Shown piece by piece: positions 1 to 10,993 of a DNA stretch of 64,000 nt. Below the pieces are notes generated by a model, which saw only the letters and a list, made by a program, of their open reading frames with translations, searched no databases and was not told the DNA's origin. The position numbers were made by a program, and so were the translations under genes. Position 1 is the stretch's first letter. Every line of letters begins with the position of its first letter. This DNA is from Omphiscola glabra (taxonomy: Eukaryota; Mollusca; Gastropoda; Lymnaeidae): the NCBI GenBank assembly GCA_964017045.1, contig OZ024797.1, positions 17,019,863-17,083,862 on the forward strand, given 5' to 3'.

Positions 1-598
1 TAGTCGCCTTCGAAAAATTTCAACCTTACCTGAATTTAAACATCACGCATGACGCTGGCTGCTTGACAGCTTTTTTTTCCCCACTCAGTATTATTAATAT
101 ACAACATGTTGAGTAGGGTAGGGCTGGTTGTGAAAAGGAAGCAGCCATACCAGAAGGAAAATAGACATGTATATAAATAGTATTATTAGGGTCAAGCACA
201 GAGAGAATAAAAGAAATTAATATTTTGACTGGAGGCCTGCATTAGCAGACAAAATTTAGAAATGTTAGTTAGATTGTATAGAAACTGATCCTCTCCAAAA
301 TGCAGCCTTGTCAGGCCCAAGATTTGCTAAAAATCAGTTCAGTTAATTATAAAAAATATCTTAGTTTAACAATAGACCTTCCTCTAAGCCCTGGCACGTT
401 CCATCTCATGCCTGGAAAGAGTATAATTTATAAGTCCATTGTAATGCAATGGGTATAACAATTATTATTTATTTATTTAGTATAGGTCATTTTCTCATAG
501 GTATATTTTGTCAAGATTAACTTATTTAGCTATTCTTAGGAATAGTATGTGGAAAGCCTTCTGCTAAATCTGATCATTATTTTTCTTTCAATTTTTAG
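1..598. other. Intron of the left-edge gene with a dispersed repeat
   Basis: This is AT-rich DNA ending in a pyrimidine-rich acceptor (TTTTCTTTCAATTTTTAG) just before position 599, so it is read as an intron of the + strand gene whose last exon follows. Bases about 50-180 (GCTTGACAGC, then a T-run, then AACATGT and GTTGTGAAAAG) resemble 41097-41215, so they are one copy of an unnamed dispersed repeat. Nothing else was recognised. Confidence 0.5.
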
Positions 599-742
599 AA
601 TAAAGGTAGACCAGATGTTTCCTCGGATGTTTCAAAGCCTGTGGCAAATTCTGCATCAGACTTTACAAGTCAAGAAGATCAAAGTTCAACTGATGTTTCC
701 AAGAGTGAAAAATCACCAGAATTAGATTACGATAAAAAATAA
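599..742 (+). CDS. Terminal coding exon of an unidentified gene
   Basis: The exon opens after a good acceptor and reads without a stop for 47 codons to TAA at 740-742. The peptide is hydrophilic and Ser/Asp/Lys rich (it contains DVSKPVANSASDF and ends ELDYDKK), like a disordered acidic-basic C-terminal tail. No domain is visible and the protein was not recognised. The incoming phase is assumed to be 0; another phase is possible. A poly(A) signal lies about 350 bases downstream, which supports a real 3' end. Upstream exons lie outside the window. Confidence 0.6.
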   Translation, partial: NKGRPDVSSDVSKPVANSASDFTSQEDQSSTDVSKSEKSPELDYDKK

Positions 743-1093
743 CTGGGAATATTCACATCACCCTTTAATTATTTTTTTTTTTACATATCTACATTCATAG
801 ATATGCTAATAATTTTGCATGGATTCATTCTTCCATTACTGTTTTTTTCTTATGTGATTACCATTTGGGGGAAAAAAAACAAATTCATGAATGTCTTTGT
901 AATATAAATGATAATCATTTGTTAAAGTTTATAGTAACTAGTGTTGTAATTGTTTTTATAGTTTCTAATGTAATTGTTTTTATAGTTTCTAATTTAATTG
1001 TTTTTATAGTTTCTAGTGTTGTAATTTTTATGTAAATGATGATGCAAAACGGAAATAGATAACCATATGTGATACAATTTTCATTTTAAAAAA

Positions 1094-1099
1094 AATAAA
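1094..1099 (+). terminator. AATAAA poly(A) signal
   Basis: An AATAAA hexamer lies about 350 bases after the stop at 742, in an otherwise AT-rich 3' flank. It is the best candidate cleavage signal for the left-edge gene. The flank also holds a short repeated motif (TAATTGTTTTTATAGTTTCTA) at about 945-1020. Chance AATAAA hexamers are common in such AT-rich DNA. Confidence 0.45.
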
Positions 1100-2184
1100 A
1101 ATATTCCTTAACCAGCAGTTCCCAGATCTTTTCTTTTCAGTTTTAAAAATTAACATATTACAATAACTGACAAATCAACTGGGGCATTGGTGTAACTTGT
1201 TTGTATGCAGATTTCAGTTTGGCAAACAAAAAACTCAACTCATAACTATGATGTGCAAATTTAGATTTTATGATGACCCAGCCATTTAAAACTGTCACTA
1301 CACTTTATAAAATCTCATTCTTCAAAGAAAAGAAACATGTCTTTAACTTGAAAGCTACTCTGCTTGATAAGAGGACTTCTGACCAACTTGAGGTTATTTA
1401 TGATTTATTTTATTATTTAAAATATCTTTTAGTGTATGCTTACAAAAAACAAAATACAATAAAACAAGTTTGGAAATTTTCATTTTTTTTAATTCTAAAG
1501 AAAAAATATTTTATGTACAAAACACATCTGTACAATGTCATATGTCTTTAGGATCTATTAATTGTATTTTGTTTGTCCCACTTGCTGTTGCTTTCTGCCA
1601 TTGGCGTGTTTTAAATCTCTCTTGCGCATGGTGGTATCTGCAAACACCCCTGATGTAAAGAAATAACAGCCAGATAGAATCAATAATTTTTACATCCTAA
1701 GAACATTGATTAGAATATTTTCTATTACCACATAAACTCATTATAATTATAAGCATGTTCCTTCATGTGCCATTACTTTTGAAAAGTCTGAAACGGGTCT
1801 GACCTGCTCATAAGAAGACCCTTTAAAGTGCAAGTAGAAGCAATAATGTATTCAAGGGGAAAAAAATTTGTCTTCAGTCCACAATTTATACAAAATTACT
1901 CTAAGCCAACCACTGTAGTCGCAAAAGAGGGACAAACTTGTGACCCAATTTTGAATTGACTTCCGTTTATTATTTTTTTCTAAAAAAAATATTTAAATAA
2001 TAGAATAAATGCAACTGGTAAGAATTATAAAAATCTCATTTCCCGCTCAATGCTGACCATTACCTTGGAAATGTTTTTTAAATGAGTTATGAACGAGTAT
2101 ATGTGGCATATGAAAATCAGTTTAAAAACTATAATTTTGTTCATGAAAATGCATATAGCTTAACTTTAAAAGAATAGTACATAT
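1100..2184. other. AT-rich intergenic DNA
   Basis: I see no gene, repeat array or RNA here. Short open frames at about 1270-1660 have no codon or domain signal. Confidence 0.5.
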
Positions 2185-2989
2185 TAGTGATGGGACGATT
2201 AATCGGAATCGTATCGGAATATCGGGACTTTTCCAAAGCATCGGGAATCGGCATCGGAGCTGAATAATTCAGACCCGATTCTGATACCAAAACGATTCTT
2301 AACTGATTAATGCTACAACCACAAAAACAAAGAGTCAATTTTCAGCAGCAAGTATTAAAATTAGAACATAAATATCAAGGTATCTAACATTTAAACTGAT
2401 TGCAAACAATGAGAATCCTCTTAGCTGGTGGAAAGCGAACAAAGAAGAACTTCCAAGTTTGGCTCTTCTAAAGAAAGTATTTATGTGCTCCGCCTTCTTC
2501 AGTAGAGAGCGAGAGAATTTTTAGTGTAGGTGGCAATATATACTCGCCAAAGAGAAACCGTTTAGAACCAACAACTGGAGAGATGCTTATGTTTTTGCAC
2601 TATAATTTGCGAGTGCTTCAGTTTGACTATGATTAAATGAATATTCTTACTATCAATTGATTGAACTGAATAAAGTTTTTCTCATTAAAATGGAATTATT
2701 TATATTATTTTGAACTCAATACTACATCTTTGTATTATTAAAATGGAATTATTGATAGTGTTTATATAAAACCTTTCCAATACATTGTTATCTAGCATAT
2801 TGTAAAGCTTCAATAGCAAGTTAATACACTTTTCTAATCAATTCTCAACTTTTATATTAATTAAATATGTTAATACCTGGGCACAGTAATAATATATGTA
2901 ATAATGGCCAGGAATCGGAATCGTATCGGGAATCGGGATAATTGGGTAGAAACGGAATCGTTAAAAATTTTAGTATCGTCCCATCACTA
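2185..2989 (+). mobile_element. Internally deleted hAT transposon with intact ends
   Basis: The 805-bp element has perfect 15-bp terminal inverted repeats (TAGTGATGGGACGAT at the left, its complement ATCGTCCCATCACTA at the right). It is flanked by a perfect 8-bp duplication, GTACATAT, at 2177-2184 and 2990-2997. An 8-bp duplication and TIRs of this type define hAT transposons. Subterminal copies of CGGAATCG/ATCGGGAAT occur near both ends, as expected for transposase binding sites. The interior keeps only the transposase C-terminus, so the copy is non-autonomous. Confidence 0.93.
2410..2636 (+). pseudogene. hAT transposase C-terminal dimerisation domain, frameshifted
   Basis: One frame gives NPLSWWKANKEELPSLALL, the conserved W..N...P.L motif. 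A one-base slip near 2490 then moves into the frame SSVESERIFSVGGNIYSPKR, the hallmark hAT dimerisation motif (SERxFSxxGNI), ending at TAA 2634-2636. The catalytic core is missing and the frameshift breaks the fragment, so no functional protein is possible. It lies entirely within the 805-bp element. Confidence 0.88.
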
Positions 2990-2997
2990 GTACATAT

Positions 2998-5460
2998 ATC
3001 AACAAAAGAGAAAGAATACAGTAAAGAATATTTTAAATGTTCTATTCAACACTAAATGAGTGGACATTATATCTATGCATAATTCATTGTGTTAAAAATG
3101 TTTAAGACAATTGTAAATCTCACCAAGTCCCAAACAGAAAGACCATAAACCCTCCATATCCATATTTTAATGCCCTTGAAACATTACCTAATGGAGATTT
3201 TTTTAAAAAAGCATTATTAATACATAATTTTTCCCTAGGAAAAAAAAAACAGTTCACATTCCTTAATGCATAAACATCATTTGATTGAAAAAAAAAAAAA
3301 TTTCCTGTAAGTGTAAGATACAGAAATTAAAAGAATTCTACAATGTCAAGCTATAATTTTTGCTAATGAATAGCTGCAAAAATACACATGAATTATACTA
3401 TTCCACTTCAGATCATTTTCTGTAAATATGATACTTAAAATACATGTAAAAGAATAATTAAGACAAACATGCACTTAAGTATTTCATAATCATTTTTATA
3501 AACCACATTAAAATTAATTATATAACAGGAGTCAATTAACTCTGTGCTTTAAAAAATAGATAAGAATCTTTTTATTGAACCAAACGGAATTGTATTTTGA
3601 TGACATTTTATATTTCAGCATAATAAATAAATTGCAGGCATTAAAAAAACAAAACCATTCTGATTAAGACAGTAAGTATACTTTGAGAATTCCAAAGAAT
3701 AACATTAGTTTTATGTACTCACTTGTAAAGAGAAAATGAGCCAGGCCAATACCTAAGCCACCATTAATACCATAGAGACATGAGGTTTTCAAACATGGAG
3801 TTGTTTGAAGTCTGGTAATAAAACTGACCTATATTTTAATATTGATAACCATCATTATTTTTTTTTATTGTCATGACAAATATCTGTTATTTATTTCAAA
3901 GCTTTAAATAACATAAAAAATTTAAAAGTGTTGTTTTCTTTAAACACAAAGGCTTAGAGAGAAATGGCAGGTTATCAATATGGATGAGAATCCACTGCAT
4001 AATTTGAAAGATTATTCTTTTAGTCTGAGTTTTAGCAAAGTGGGAAGTGTCGTTAACAGTTGAAAAGTCCTGACAAATATATACAGATATCAAGTATAAC
4101 AATTGATATGCAACAAATATGCACCTATCAAAAATTATATCAGTTGTACAAATTACAATGCAACAACCAATTGTGGCAGCAATTTAAAAAAGGCAGAATG
4201 GACGAGACACTTAAAGATGATGCCAGATTATAGGGGAGAGATCAGTGAATGTTGTGTACTGACAGAAACTAAGGGAAGTCTAAAAATCTGTAGTCTAAGA
4301 ATGAGCTGAGGATCCATTTGTGAAGACTAAATTGCCATGGAAATGTGGCCTGAATAAACTCCCCAAAATTAAAGGACATTGCTGATACATTGACTGAGAT
4401 GTGTGACTTGGAGGAAAAGATACCAAACACATTCTGCAGTTTCACCCTAATATGATAATTTGACATAGATCAGGCTAAATTTACAGCTGATTTGTACCTA
4501 GCTCTTAGGATAGGCCATCAAACAACAGAATTCATTGCAGTCACTGGTCTCAAGACAATATGCAGACTAAAAAATTGTTCAACAATGATGCAAAAGAACT
4601 GGTTTTAATTTTGAGTGCTTCTGTGGTCCCTTATTGGGAGTCACTGCCCTTTGTTTATGATAGATTTAGGGTTCGGGTTAGGGTGAGCGATAGAGGTACC
4701 AGTAGCGTGCAATTACCAAATTAAATTCTTTATTCATTACCTTGCTCTTTGAAATGTCTGCATCATTTGGAGCATCCATGGATTTAATTGTTTTCGTTTT
4801 ATTATTAAATTCAGACTCAATACTATATATCACTAATTTACTAATTCTATTTACAATTTAACTCTTCATGAGTTAAAACGCGAGTAACTCATAATTACAG
4901 GTCAAGTAGAAAAGTTTCCGGTTTCGTTTTTACATATTTTGTAACAAGTGTAGCCTTTAATTTATTGTATTAGAAAAGAAATATAGTATCAAATGATCAA
5001 TGTTGTACTGTTTTCCCTATTACTTGTATTAGACCTAACTTTCATGCATATTAAACTAAAAAAGGTATTTAATACATGCGGGTTCTTATTATTTATACTG
5101 TTATTGATACTGTTGTCCACTGATCATATAAATAAATTTTTTTTCTACAATCTATAACTTATCTTCTGTTCGTAAAGTAACTAAAGTTAAATTTTAAAAA
5201 GTTCTTCAGTAAAAAGAAATTAACTAAAGACTAAATGAAACTTTTTTATGACTTATTTTTATGACTGAAACTAAGAACTAGCTTTTACTTTTAAACTAAC
5301 TAACTTTTTTAGTTAGTGACATAGTCATAGTAATGTCACATACTGCACTGTGTGTTACTAACTAGAATAAATTATAATAATATAAAGCTTGATTTTAAAA
5401 ATAATAATTAATAATACTCTCACTATCTTATTTAAAGTTATTTAAAGCAATCACGGCCAC
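2998..5460. other. AT-rich intergenic DNA
   Basis: No coding exon, array or element was recognised. There are short homopolymer runs and a short GGGTTCGGGTTAGGG motif near 4672. Small open frames at 3896-4466 overlap on both strands and look random. Confidence 0.5.
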
Positions 5461-6717
5461 GGTAATCTTGGAGTTCAGGTGTGTATATTATTTCTGATCT
5501 AATTTTGGGCAATCCTCTGAAGTCCGGTCCCAAATTATTGTGTATGAAAAAAATTGCAATGCACAGTGTGTATTGTTAGAAAACAGTAGAAATGTCAGTC
5601 ATTGCTTTTGCAATTAACTGTCACTAGACAAACCCGGCCGTAAATACTAAATGTTGTAATTGGCACATAGCATTTGCAAATAGCAGCCGAAAACGTTCTG
5701 CTCGTGACTGTTGCGCCACTGAAAGGCCCCCAAGTAGCTGGCAAACAGACCGCGACTAGTACCATGCTAATAGCGGAGTTTACATTTCGCTTGCATCCAA
5801 AGTCCTTCAATAGTTACTGTGTGAATGTGCACAATGACAGCGTGAACATAAGATCCCATTGTTGAGCTGAACTAAGCGACATTTTGATATCCTCGCCAAG
5901 TGTCCGTGACGATAGTTGTCCCCGGTAACATACGATTAGTGATAATGCGCTAGTGTGTTTGTGCATCTCGACGGCCAACAACCTCCATCCAATATCGTCC
6001 ACTACCACGCTCAACCAAGCCGATAATCCACTTACCAACGCGTCGCTGTCCACAGTGATATTTTCTATGGAATAATATAATGACGTAATCCTTGATGCCT
6101 AAGACTTTTAAGTAAGGAGTAATTATTGGAAATAATTTGGGACCGGACCTCGGAGGATTGCCGAATTTTGTATTATTGCATCTAAACTTACATGATACAT
6201 GTATTCGTTATAAAATTTAGTTCAGACAGTATTATTTAACACTAACAATAAATTTTACAGCACTAACTTTTCTTTTTATTGATTTTTATGGTACATAGCC
6301 GGTAGCATAAGTAAACAATCTCTCCATTTGCTTGTTTTTTTTAAATTAACCCTTCATGCCAAATTGCAATTATATTTATAATTTATAAACCCCATAAAAA
6401 AAAAGAATTTTGGGCCCCTATAACATAATGGAACATCTAACTAAGTTCAACAACTGATAGTGTACCAACTGATAGGTGATCAAACATTTGGCAACAGGGT
6501 GGAAAAAAACCAAACAAAATAAATGGAGCTATGGAAAGTTGGGGGATGTTAACAGACGCTTTAGAAATAAAATTAAAAGAAAATAAGCGGTGCATAATTC
6601 AGTATTAGTTAATTATCACTGCCTGAATTTAATTTAATAAGATTACACGTAAGTTTATATGCGGTAATACAAAATTCGATCCGAAATAAAATACGCACCT
6701 GAACTGCAAGATTACTG
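5461..6717. mobile_element. Nested inverted-repeat (foldback-like) element
   Basis: The left arm, 5461-5539, is matched in inverted orientation by two separated blocks. One is 6131-6161 (ATAATTTGGGACCGGACCTC pairs with GTCCGGTCCCAAATTATT). The other is about 6677-6717 (CACCTGAACTGCAAGATTAC pairs with GTAATCTTGGAGTTCAGGTG). The right arm is therefore split by a second inverted-repeat unit at 6162-6678. The core at about 5595-6060 is less AT-rich than its surroundings. No target duplication or transposase motif was found, so the superfamily is unknown. Confidence 0.75.
6162..6678. mobile_element. Inner inverted-repeat element inserted into the right arm
   Basis: The ends CGAATTTTGTATTATTGCAT (from 6162) and ATGCGGTAATACAAAATTCG (to 6678) are imperfect inverted repeats about 30 bases long, extending inward to TAAACTTAC and its partner GTAAGTTTA. 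The interior is AT-rich with no coding signal. Its position splits the right arm of the 5461-6717 structure, so it arrived later. It looks like a MITE of unassigned type. Confidence 0.65.
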
Positions 6718-8352
6718 CAATTAAATTGTTAACTAACTGCCGAGTGTCCTTTTTGAAGTTTTTAAATTATGAATTTTTGACAATCTTTTTTTCTTCTTCA
6801 GAAATAACCGATCAGACAGAGTGAGTGTGGGGGCATATAGACATAGTTCATAGTTTTAGTTCATACACACCAATCAGAGTTAAGCTAAGGTTTCATGTCA
6901 CTGGGCTTAGGGAAAAAACTCCTTTTGTATTATACATACATAATATAATAATACTGTACTGTTGGAACTATCGCAACCTATTTATAATTTAAATCATGCT
7001 TTATTGGCAAATATTTCGTAGGTTATTTAATTGCAGTGATGCTAGTCAGTAAAATGGGGATCCACTGATCAATCCCTGTGGCGCTACAGCCCATGTAGGG
7101 CTTTGGCCTGCCTCACTATTTTCTTCAACTCAGACTCAGTGCTATGTCATCAGTATATGCAAGATACTGAAGGGGCTGATTGTAGAGAGTGCCCATTGGT
7201 TGTGGGTCTTGGGTCTCCCAAAAAAAGTATCTTGTTATTGTTCCTCAGGTGTCAGTATGTGTGCTTGTTATAACTCGCTCTAATGTTAGGTTAAATAACA
7301 TACAAGACAGTGAGTCTTCTTGTCTTAGGCCTAGTCTAATTTGCAATTACATTTAAATATTCTCCTTGAACCTTGATTTTTCTTATTGAGTTGTTTAATG
7401 TTACATGTATCAGTCTTGTCAATTTGGTTTTATCACAAGCTCATTAAAATAATGTTTGATCCTTGGGAATCCCAAATTTCCTCAAAGTTTCTTATGTAAT
7501 TATGTACCTGGCAATGCTTATGACCTATTAGTTGGCCCTATCGTAACATAATTTTAAGTTAAAATTTGTGTTGACTAAAAGTAAAAGCTAACACAAAGTA
7601 AATTATGTGTTTGATTTAATTTAATTTTTTAACTTATTGGCTTTAAAAAAAATAGCCCAAAAGAAGCCAGCTGTACATCAACATCCACAACCCTACAAAC
7701 AATTTTTAATTCCAATTCTATGTGGAAGCTCATTTTATTTATCAGTTGTGATTAGTACCATTAGAAATTGACAAGACAAGAATGTTGTTGGTCAGAGGTT
7801 CAATGCTCACTATTACAGAATTTCCACACCATACCTGACAAACCTGTGGGATAAACAGGCTCACTGTGAATAATGATAAGAGCAACATCAGCAGGCTGAA
7901 GTCATCATTAAAAAACATGATACAACATCCATATACCAGACATTTTTTCCAAAGAAGTAGCAGATGAATACACTAATATATATTAAAAATTATGTGATCT
8001 TTATTAGCAACCCAAAATCAACATTAGTGATGCACCATATTGTATTACAGTTTATTTAGCATTACTACTTAAGGTGGATTTTAACCTTATTTAAAAAATG
8101 TTCTCAGGAGGAAGGATTAAACTATCATGACTATGCAGTACAAGTTGACAATAAAGTACCTTTTTCTTTATATAGCCTCAGCTATAACCAAAAATAAAAC
8201 CAATTGAAATAAAAACTTGTTTTATAATAATATAATTTCTGTGTATTTGTAAGACTGGATTGACATCCTGAATTGTGTGCACATCAGTTTTGCCTTTAAA
8301 AAGGTTCATACAATTTTATTGTTACCTGTTCAAAGAAAAGTCATTGGGTATC
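6718..8352. other. Intergenic DNA and 5' flank of CCDC97
   Basis: Apart from the LINE fragment at 7066-7215, this is AT-rich DNA. No TATA-like promoter could be chosen with any confidence. An untranslated first exon of CCDC97 could lie here, but I could not define one. Confidence 0.45.
7066..7215 (-). pseudogene. LINE fragment: RT catalytic box joined to the 3' end
   Basis: On the - strand the reading QYLAYTDDIAL matches the reverse-transcriptase catalytic box (usually YADD). After a one-base slip it passes directly into KKIVRQAKALHGL followed by a stop, the usual end of this non-LTR family. The 3' end (complement of CTACAGCCCATGTAGGGCTT) is shared with 41812-41890. Everything between catalytic box and C-terminus has been deleted. 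The clade is probably RTE-like. Confidence 0.7.
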
Positions 8353-8772
8353 ATGAGTGAGGCAAAACAAACATTGAATTCCATCCCAGGAATTGAGAAA
8401 CAAAAAGAAGACATGATCCATAGGCTTGTTAGAACAGATGCTCACTTTAAACATCAACAAAGAGGGGAGCCTGATCTGACATTGGAGGAGAAGTCAAAGA
8501 TAGCTTTAGATGTTTTTAAAAAAAGCCCAGCCTTATTTCTTGAAAGATTTTCAAAATTTCTCACACTGGAAGACACAGAATATTTCAGTGAGCTGAAAGG
8601 AGACTACAGGATTGATTTTTATGTACAGGAGATTATTAAAAGATGTAAAGATACAAATAAAAGTGTCATAAAAAACAGGAGATATCGAGCTCTTCAGGAA
8701 CTGATGGATGAAGGTGAATATTTTTCTGAGGAAGAAATGAAATGGCGAGATCCTTTATTGTTTGAACAAATG
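8353..8772 (+). CDS. CCDC97: CCDC97 exon 1
   Basis: 140 codons from ATG (context GGTATCATGAG) to the donor ATG|GTGAGT, ending in phase 0. It encodes most of the conserved CCDC97 domain, including the RGEPDLTL and GEYFSEEEMKWRDPLLFEQ motifs. Confidence 0.9.
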
Positions 8773-10805
8773 GTGAGTTCAAATGACGTTTATACAAATA
8801 CATAATTTTGAATTTTATAAAATGCTATAGCAAAATCATTCTAATGTATGAGTAACTGGATTTTCTCACATCAAATCTACCATCCTCCATGCCAATCTTT
8901 AAATTTTAAAAACTTTGTGGCCCTAGTTTGTTAAGTCCTGACTGTTTATTAAATTTTAATTGAGATCTTTAACTTTATCATTTCTATTTGCATCAACATG
9001 CAATACTTTTACTAATTTCAATAGATTAAAAAAAATTTTTTTTTATCTGTGTAATTTGTTGCATAGAAAAGGACAATCCACCTTTATGAAAGTCTAAATT
9101 AAAATTTTTCTCTGATGTCCTGACAGATTGGTCAGTATGCAAGTGAGGCTGAGAAAACTGAACAAATGGAGCAGGACATCGACAGAAGTGACCTCAAGTT
9201 TTCAACAATCTTACTGAAACACATGGACACCCAAGTCAATAAGCAGTTCTTTGAACAATTGAAAGAAAAAGAGGTGAGATTTCTTTGTCAACTAAATATG
9301 ACATAAGGATACCCGTTAATAATGTTTAAACTTAAATATGGTCCATTTGTAAACACTTGAAATGTCTTTGGTATAATATAATTAATTTTGGGTAAATTTT
9401 GTATCAGTCATAATTTTGATATAAAAATGGTTAGGTTAAAACTTTGTTGATTTATTATGTTGCTAAACAGGAGGAACAAGAAGAGGAAGAAGAAGAGGAA
9501 GACAGTGATGAGGAGGGTGATGTTATGGAAGAAGATATAAGAGATAAAGAAGCTCAAGGTGAGTGTAAATTTTATGAATAGCATTACAAGTATTATTGTA
9601 TTTTGTGTGAGGCAAGATTTACCAATAAAAGTTGGTAACCTGAACATATACCGGTATTTAAACATTATGATTTTAGTTGAAGTTTTATATTTGAATATTG
9701 TTCATATCACAGTTTGGGTGGATGTATCACAGTTTGGGTGGATGTTTCACAGTTTGGGTGGATGTATCACAGTTTGGGTGGATGTATTTAAGTGAAACAC
9801 TAATGTAGGTTTGATGTACAAAATTTTAGTTGGCAAGGACAAAATTTCTTTAATAATTGTGTTTCCCCAAAAGTTCCTATTGATAAGTATAAAATATTTA
9901 CCCGGTGATATGGAATTTTTACCACTTTTCTTGAACTCAATAAATAAGCTCTGATTTAAGAGCCTAATTGTGTAAGTTAAGTAATGTATTTCTGCTGTCG
10001 ACTGTGTATCACAAAATCCCAGGCCCTGAGGAAAAGGATACAGACATGACAACTTCTGAAAGATCTTACCTGCGTACAGAGTTTCTCAGAATCATGCAAG
10101 AAAGGTTTCTATCAGGGGAGGATAGCGGTTTTGATTACAGGTAAAACATTGGAGGAACATAACCTTGGGGAAGGGTATTGTCCACACCTGGCAGACCTGA
10201 AGATCAAAATGGGCCTTCCTTTCCCAAGACATGAAAGTTATTTACAAAGTCAGTCTTCATTTAAGATACTTTTTACTTTAATGTCACATTCCCTGAAAGT
10301 GGTTTGTATGGCAAGTAATCAATCCATATAAATTGGTACAGCTCATGGAGGGACCTGCCCTATGACATCCCTCCACTTAAAATAATCCATTACCTCAAAC
10401 CACAGCAGTAGCAAATCTGCCTCCAAATGTTGACAATGCATAAACGTGTATTTAATGTATCATTGGTAGTGCTTTTATTTTCACACTGACATCAAAATTG
10501 GTAGATACTCTTACATCTATTTCTACCTCAACAGTAAAGTTGACAGCAATGCAGATTATGACTCCTTGGATATTCTCGGACATGATGCTGAAGAGAAATA
10601 CTTTGACGATGACAATGAGCAGCTCTGTGATGGAGACGTACTTACAGGGTCAAGGGAGGACACACGCTGGGACAGGTTGCTTAGGCGGAGAATTGAAACA
10701 ATGGGCTTGAAGACTGATGAGGAAATGGGAAGTGAAATGATGGGTGAGATGGGAGATAAGCCACTAAATAAAGATGACATGAGTTACCCTCCCTGCGAAA
10801 CATAG
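8353..10805 (+). CDS. CCDC97: CCDC97 family protein, complete five-exon gene
   Basis: Joined exons 8353-8772, 9127-9273, 9471-9558, 10023-10140 and 10535-10805 give 347 aa; the human protein is of similar length. Every intron is GT-AG and all phases agree (0, 0, 1, 2). The N-terminal half holds the family signature: HQQRGEPDLTLEEK, then KSPALFLERFSKFL, then RNRRYRALQELM-like KNRRYRALQELMDEGEYFSEE and RDPLLFEQ. The middle has an acidic run (EEEEEEEDSDEEGD). The C-terminus carries SREDTRWDRLLRRRIETMGL. CCDC97 is a conserved nuclear protein reported to associate with the SF3B part of the U2 snRNP, though its biochemical role is not well defined. The start is the ATG at 8353; the frame stays open upstream but contains no earlier ATG nearby. 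Confidence 0.9.
9127..9273 (+). CDS. CCDC97: CCDC97 exon 2
   Basis: 49 codons between TGACAG|ATTGG and GAG|GTGAG, phase 0 at both ends. It continues the domain as IGQYASEAEKTEQMEQD and KFSTILLKHMD, a helical charged stretch. Confidence 0.88.
9471..9558 (+). CDS. CCDC97: CCDC97 exon 3 (acidic stretch)
   Basis: 88 bases between CTAAACAG and the donor AAG|GTGAGT, ending in phase 1. It encodes an almost pure Glu/Asp run, as found in the middle of vertebrate CCDC97. Confidence 0.88.
9710..9789. repeat. 20-bp tandem repeat in CCDC97 intron 3
   Basis: Four copies of CACAGTTTGGGTGGATGTAT or close variants stand head to tail. The unit is about 20 bp. It lies between exons 3 and 4 and does not touch a splice site. 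Confidence 0.85.
10023..10140 (+). CDS. CCDC97: CCDC97 exon 4
   Basis: 118 bases between CACAAAATCCCAG and the donor ACAG|GTAAAA, entering in phase 1 (G|GC gives Gly) and leaving in phase 2. It encodes SERSYLRTEFLRIMQERF, a conserved helical segment. Confidence 0.87.
10535..10805 (+). CDS. CCDC97: CCDC97 exon 5 with stop
   Basis: The acceptor is CTACCTCAACAG; the split codon AG|T gives Ser. The exon encodes NADYDSLDILGHDAEEKYFD and the conserved RWDRLLRRRIETMGL, ending at TAG 10803-10805. The last 30 residues are Met/Asp/Glu rich and poorly conserved. Confidence 0.88.
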
Positions 10806-10993
10806 AAGAAAGCAAGGACTGCTCCTAACAAAACAATTGTGTATGATTTTCTCTCTCCTGAATGTGTGAGGTTACTTTGATTGTTTTATCTGACAATATT
10901 GTTTTATCTGACAATATTGTTTTATGCTTGTGGGATTTTTTAAAATCGTACATGACTCTGTGTTTGATTGTTCTGCCACAAGATTTGTAAAAA

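Noticed and set aside
4670..4690. GGGTTCGGGTTAGGG as a telomere remnant
   Set aside because: Too short and irregular to support.
5595..6053. Three overlapping open frames in the foldback core
   Set aside because: They overlap on both strands, match no family I know and lack splice or start context; kept only as a note on the element.
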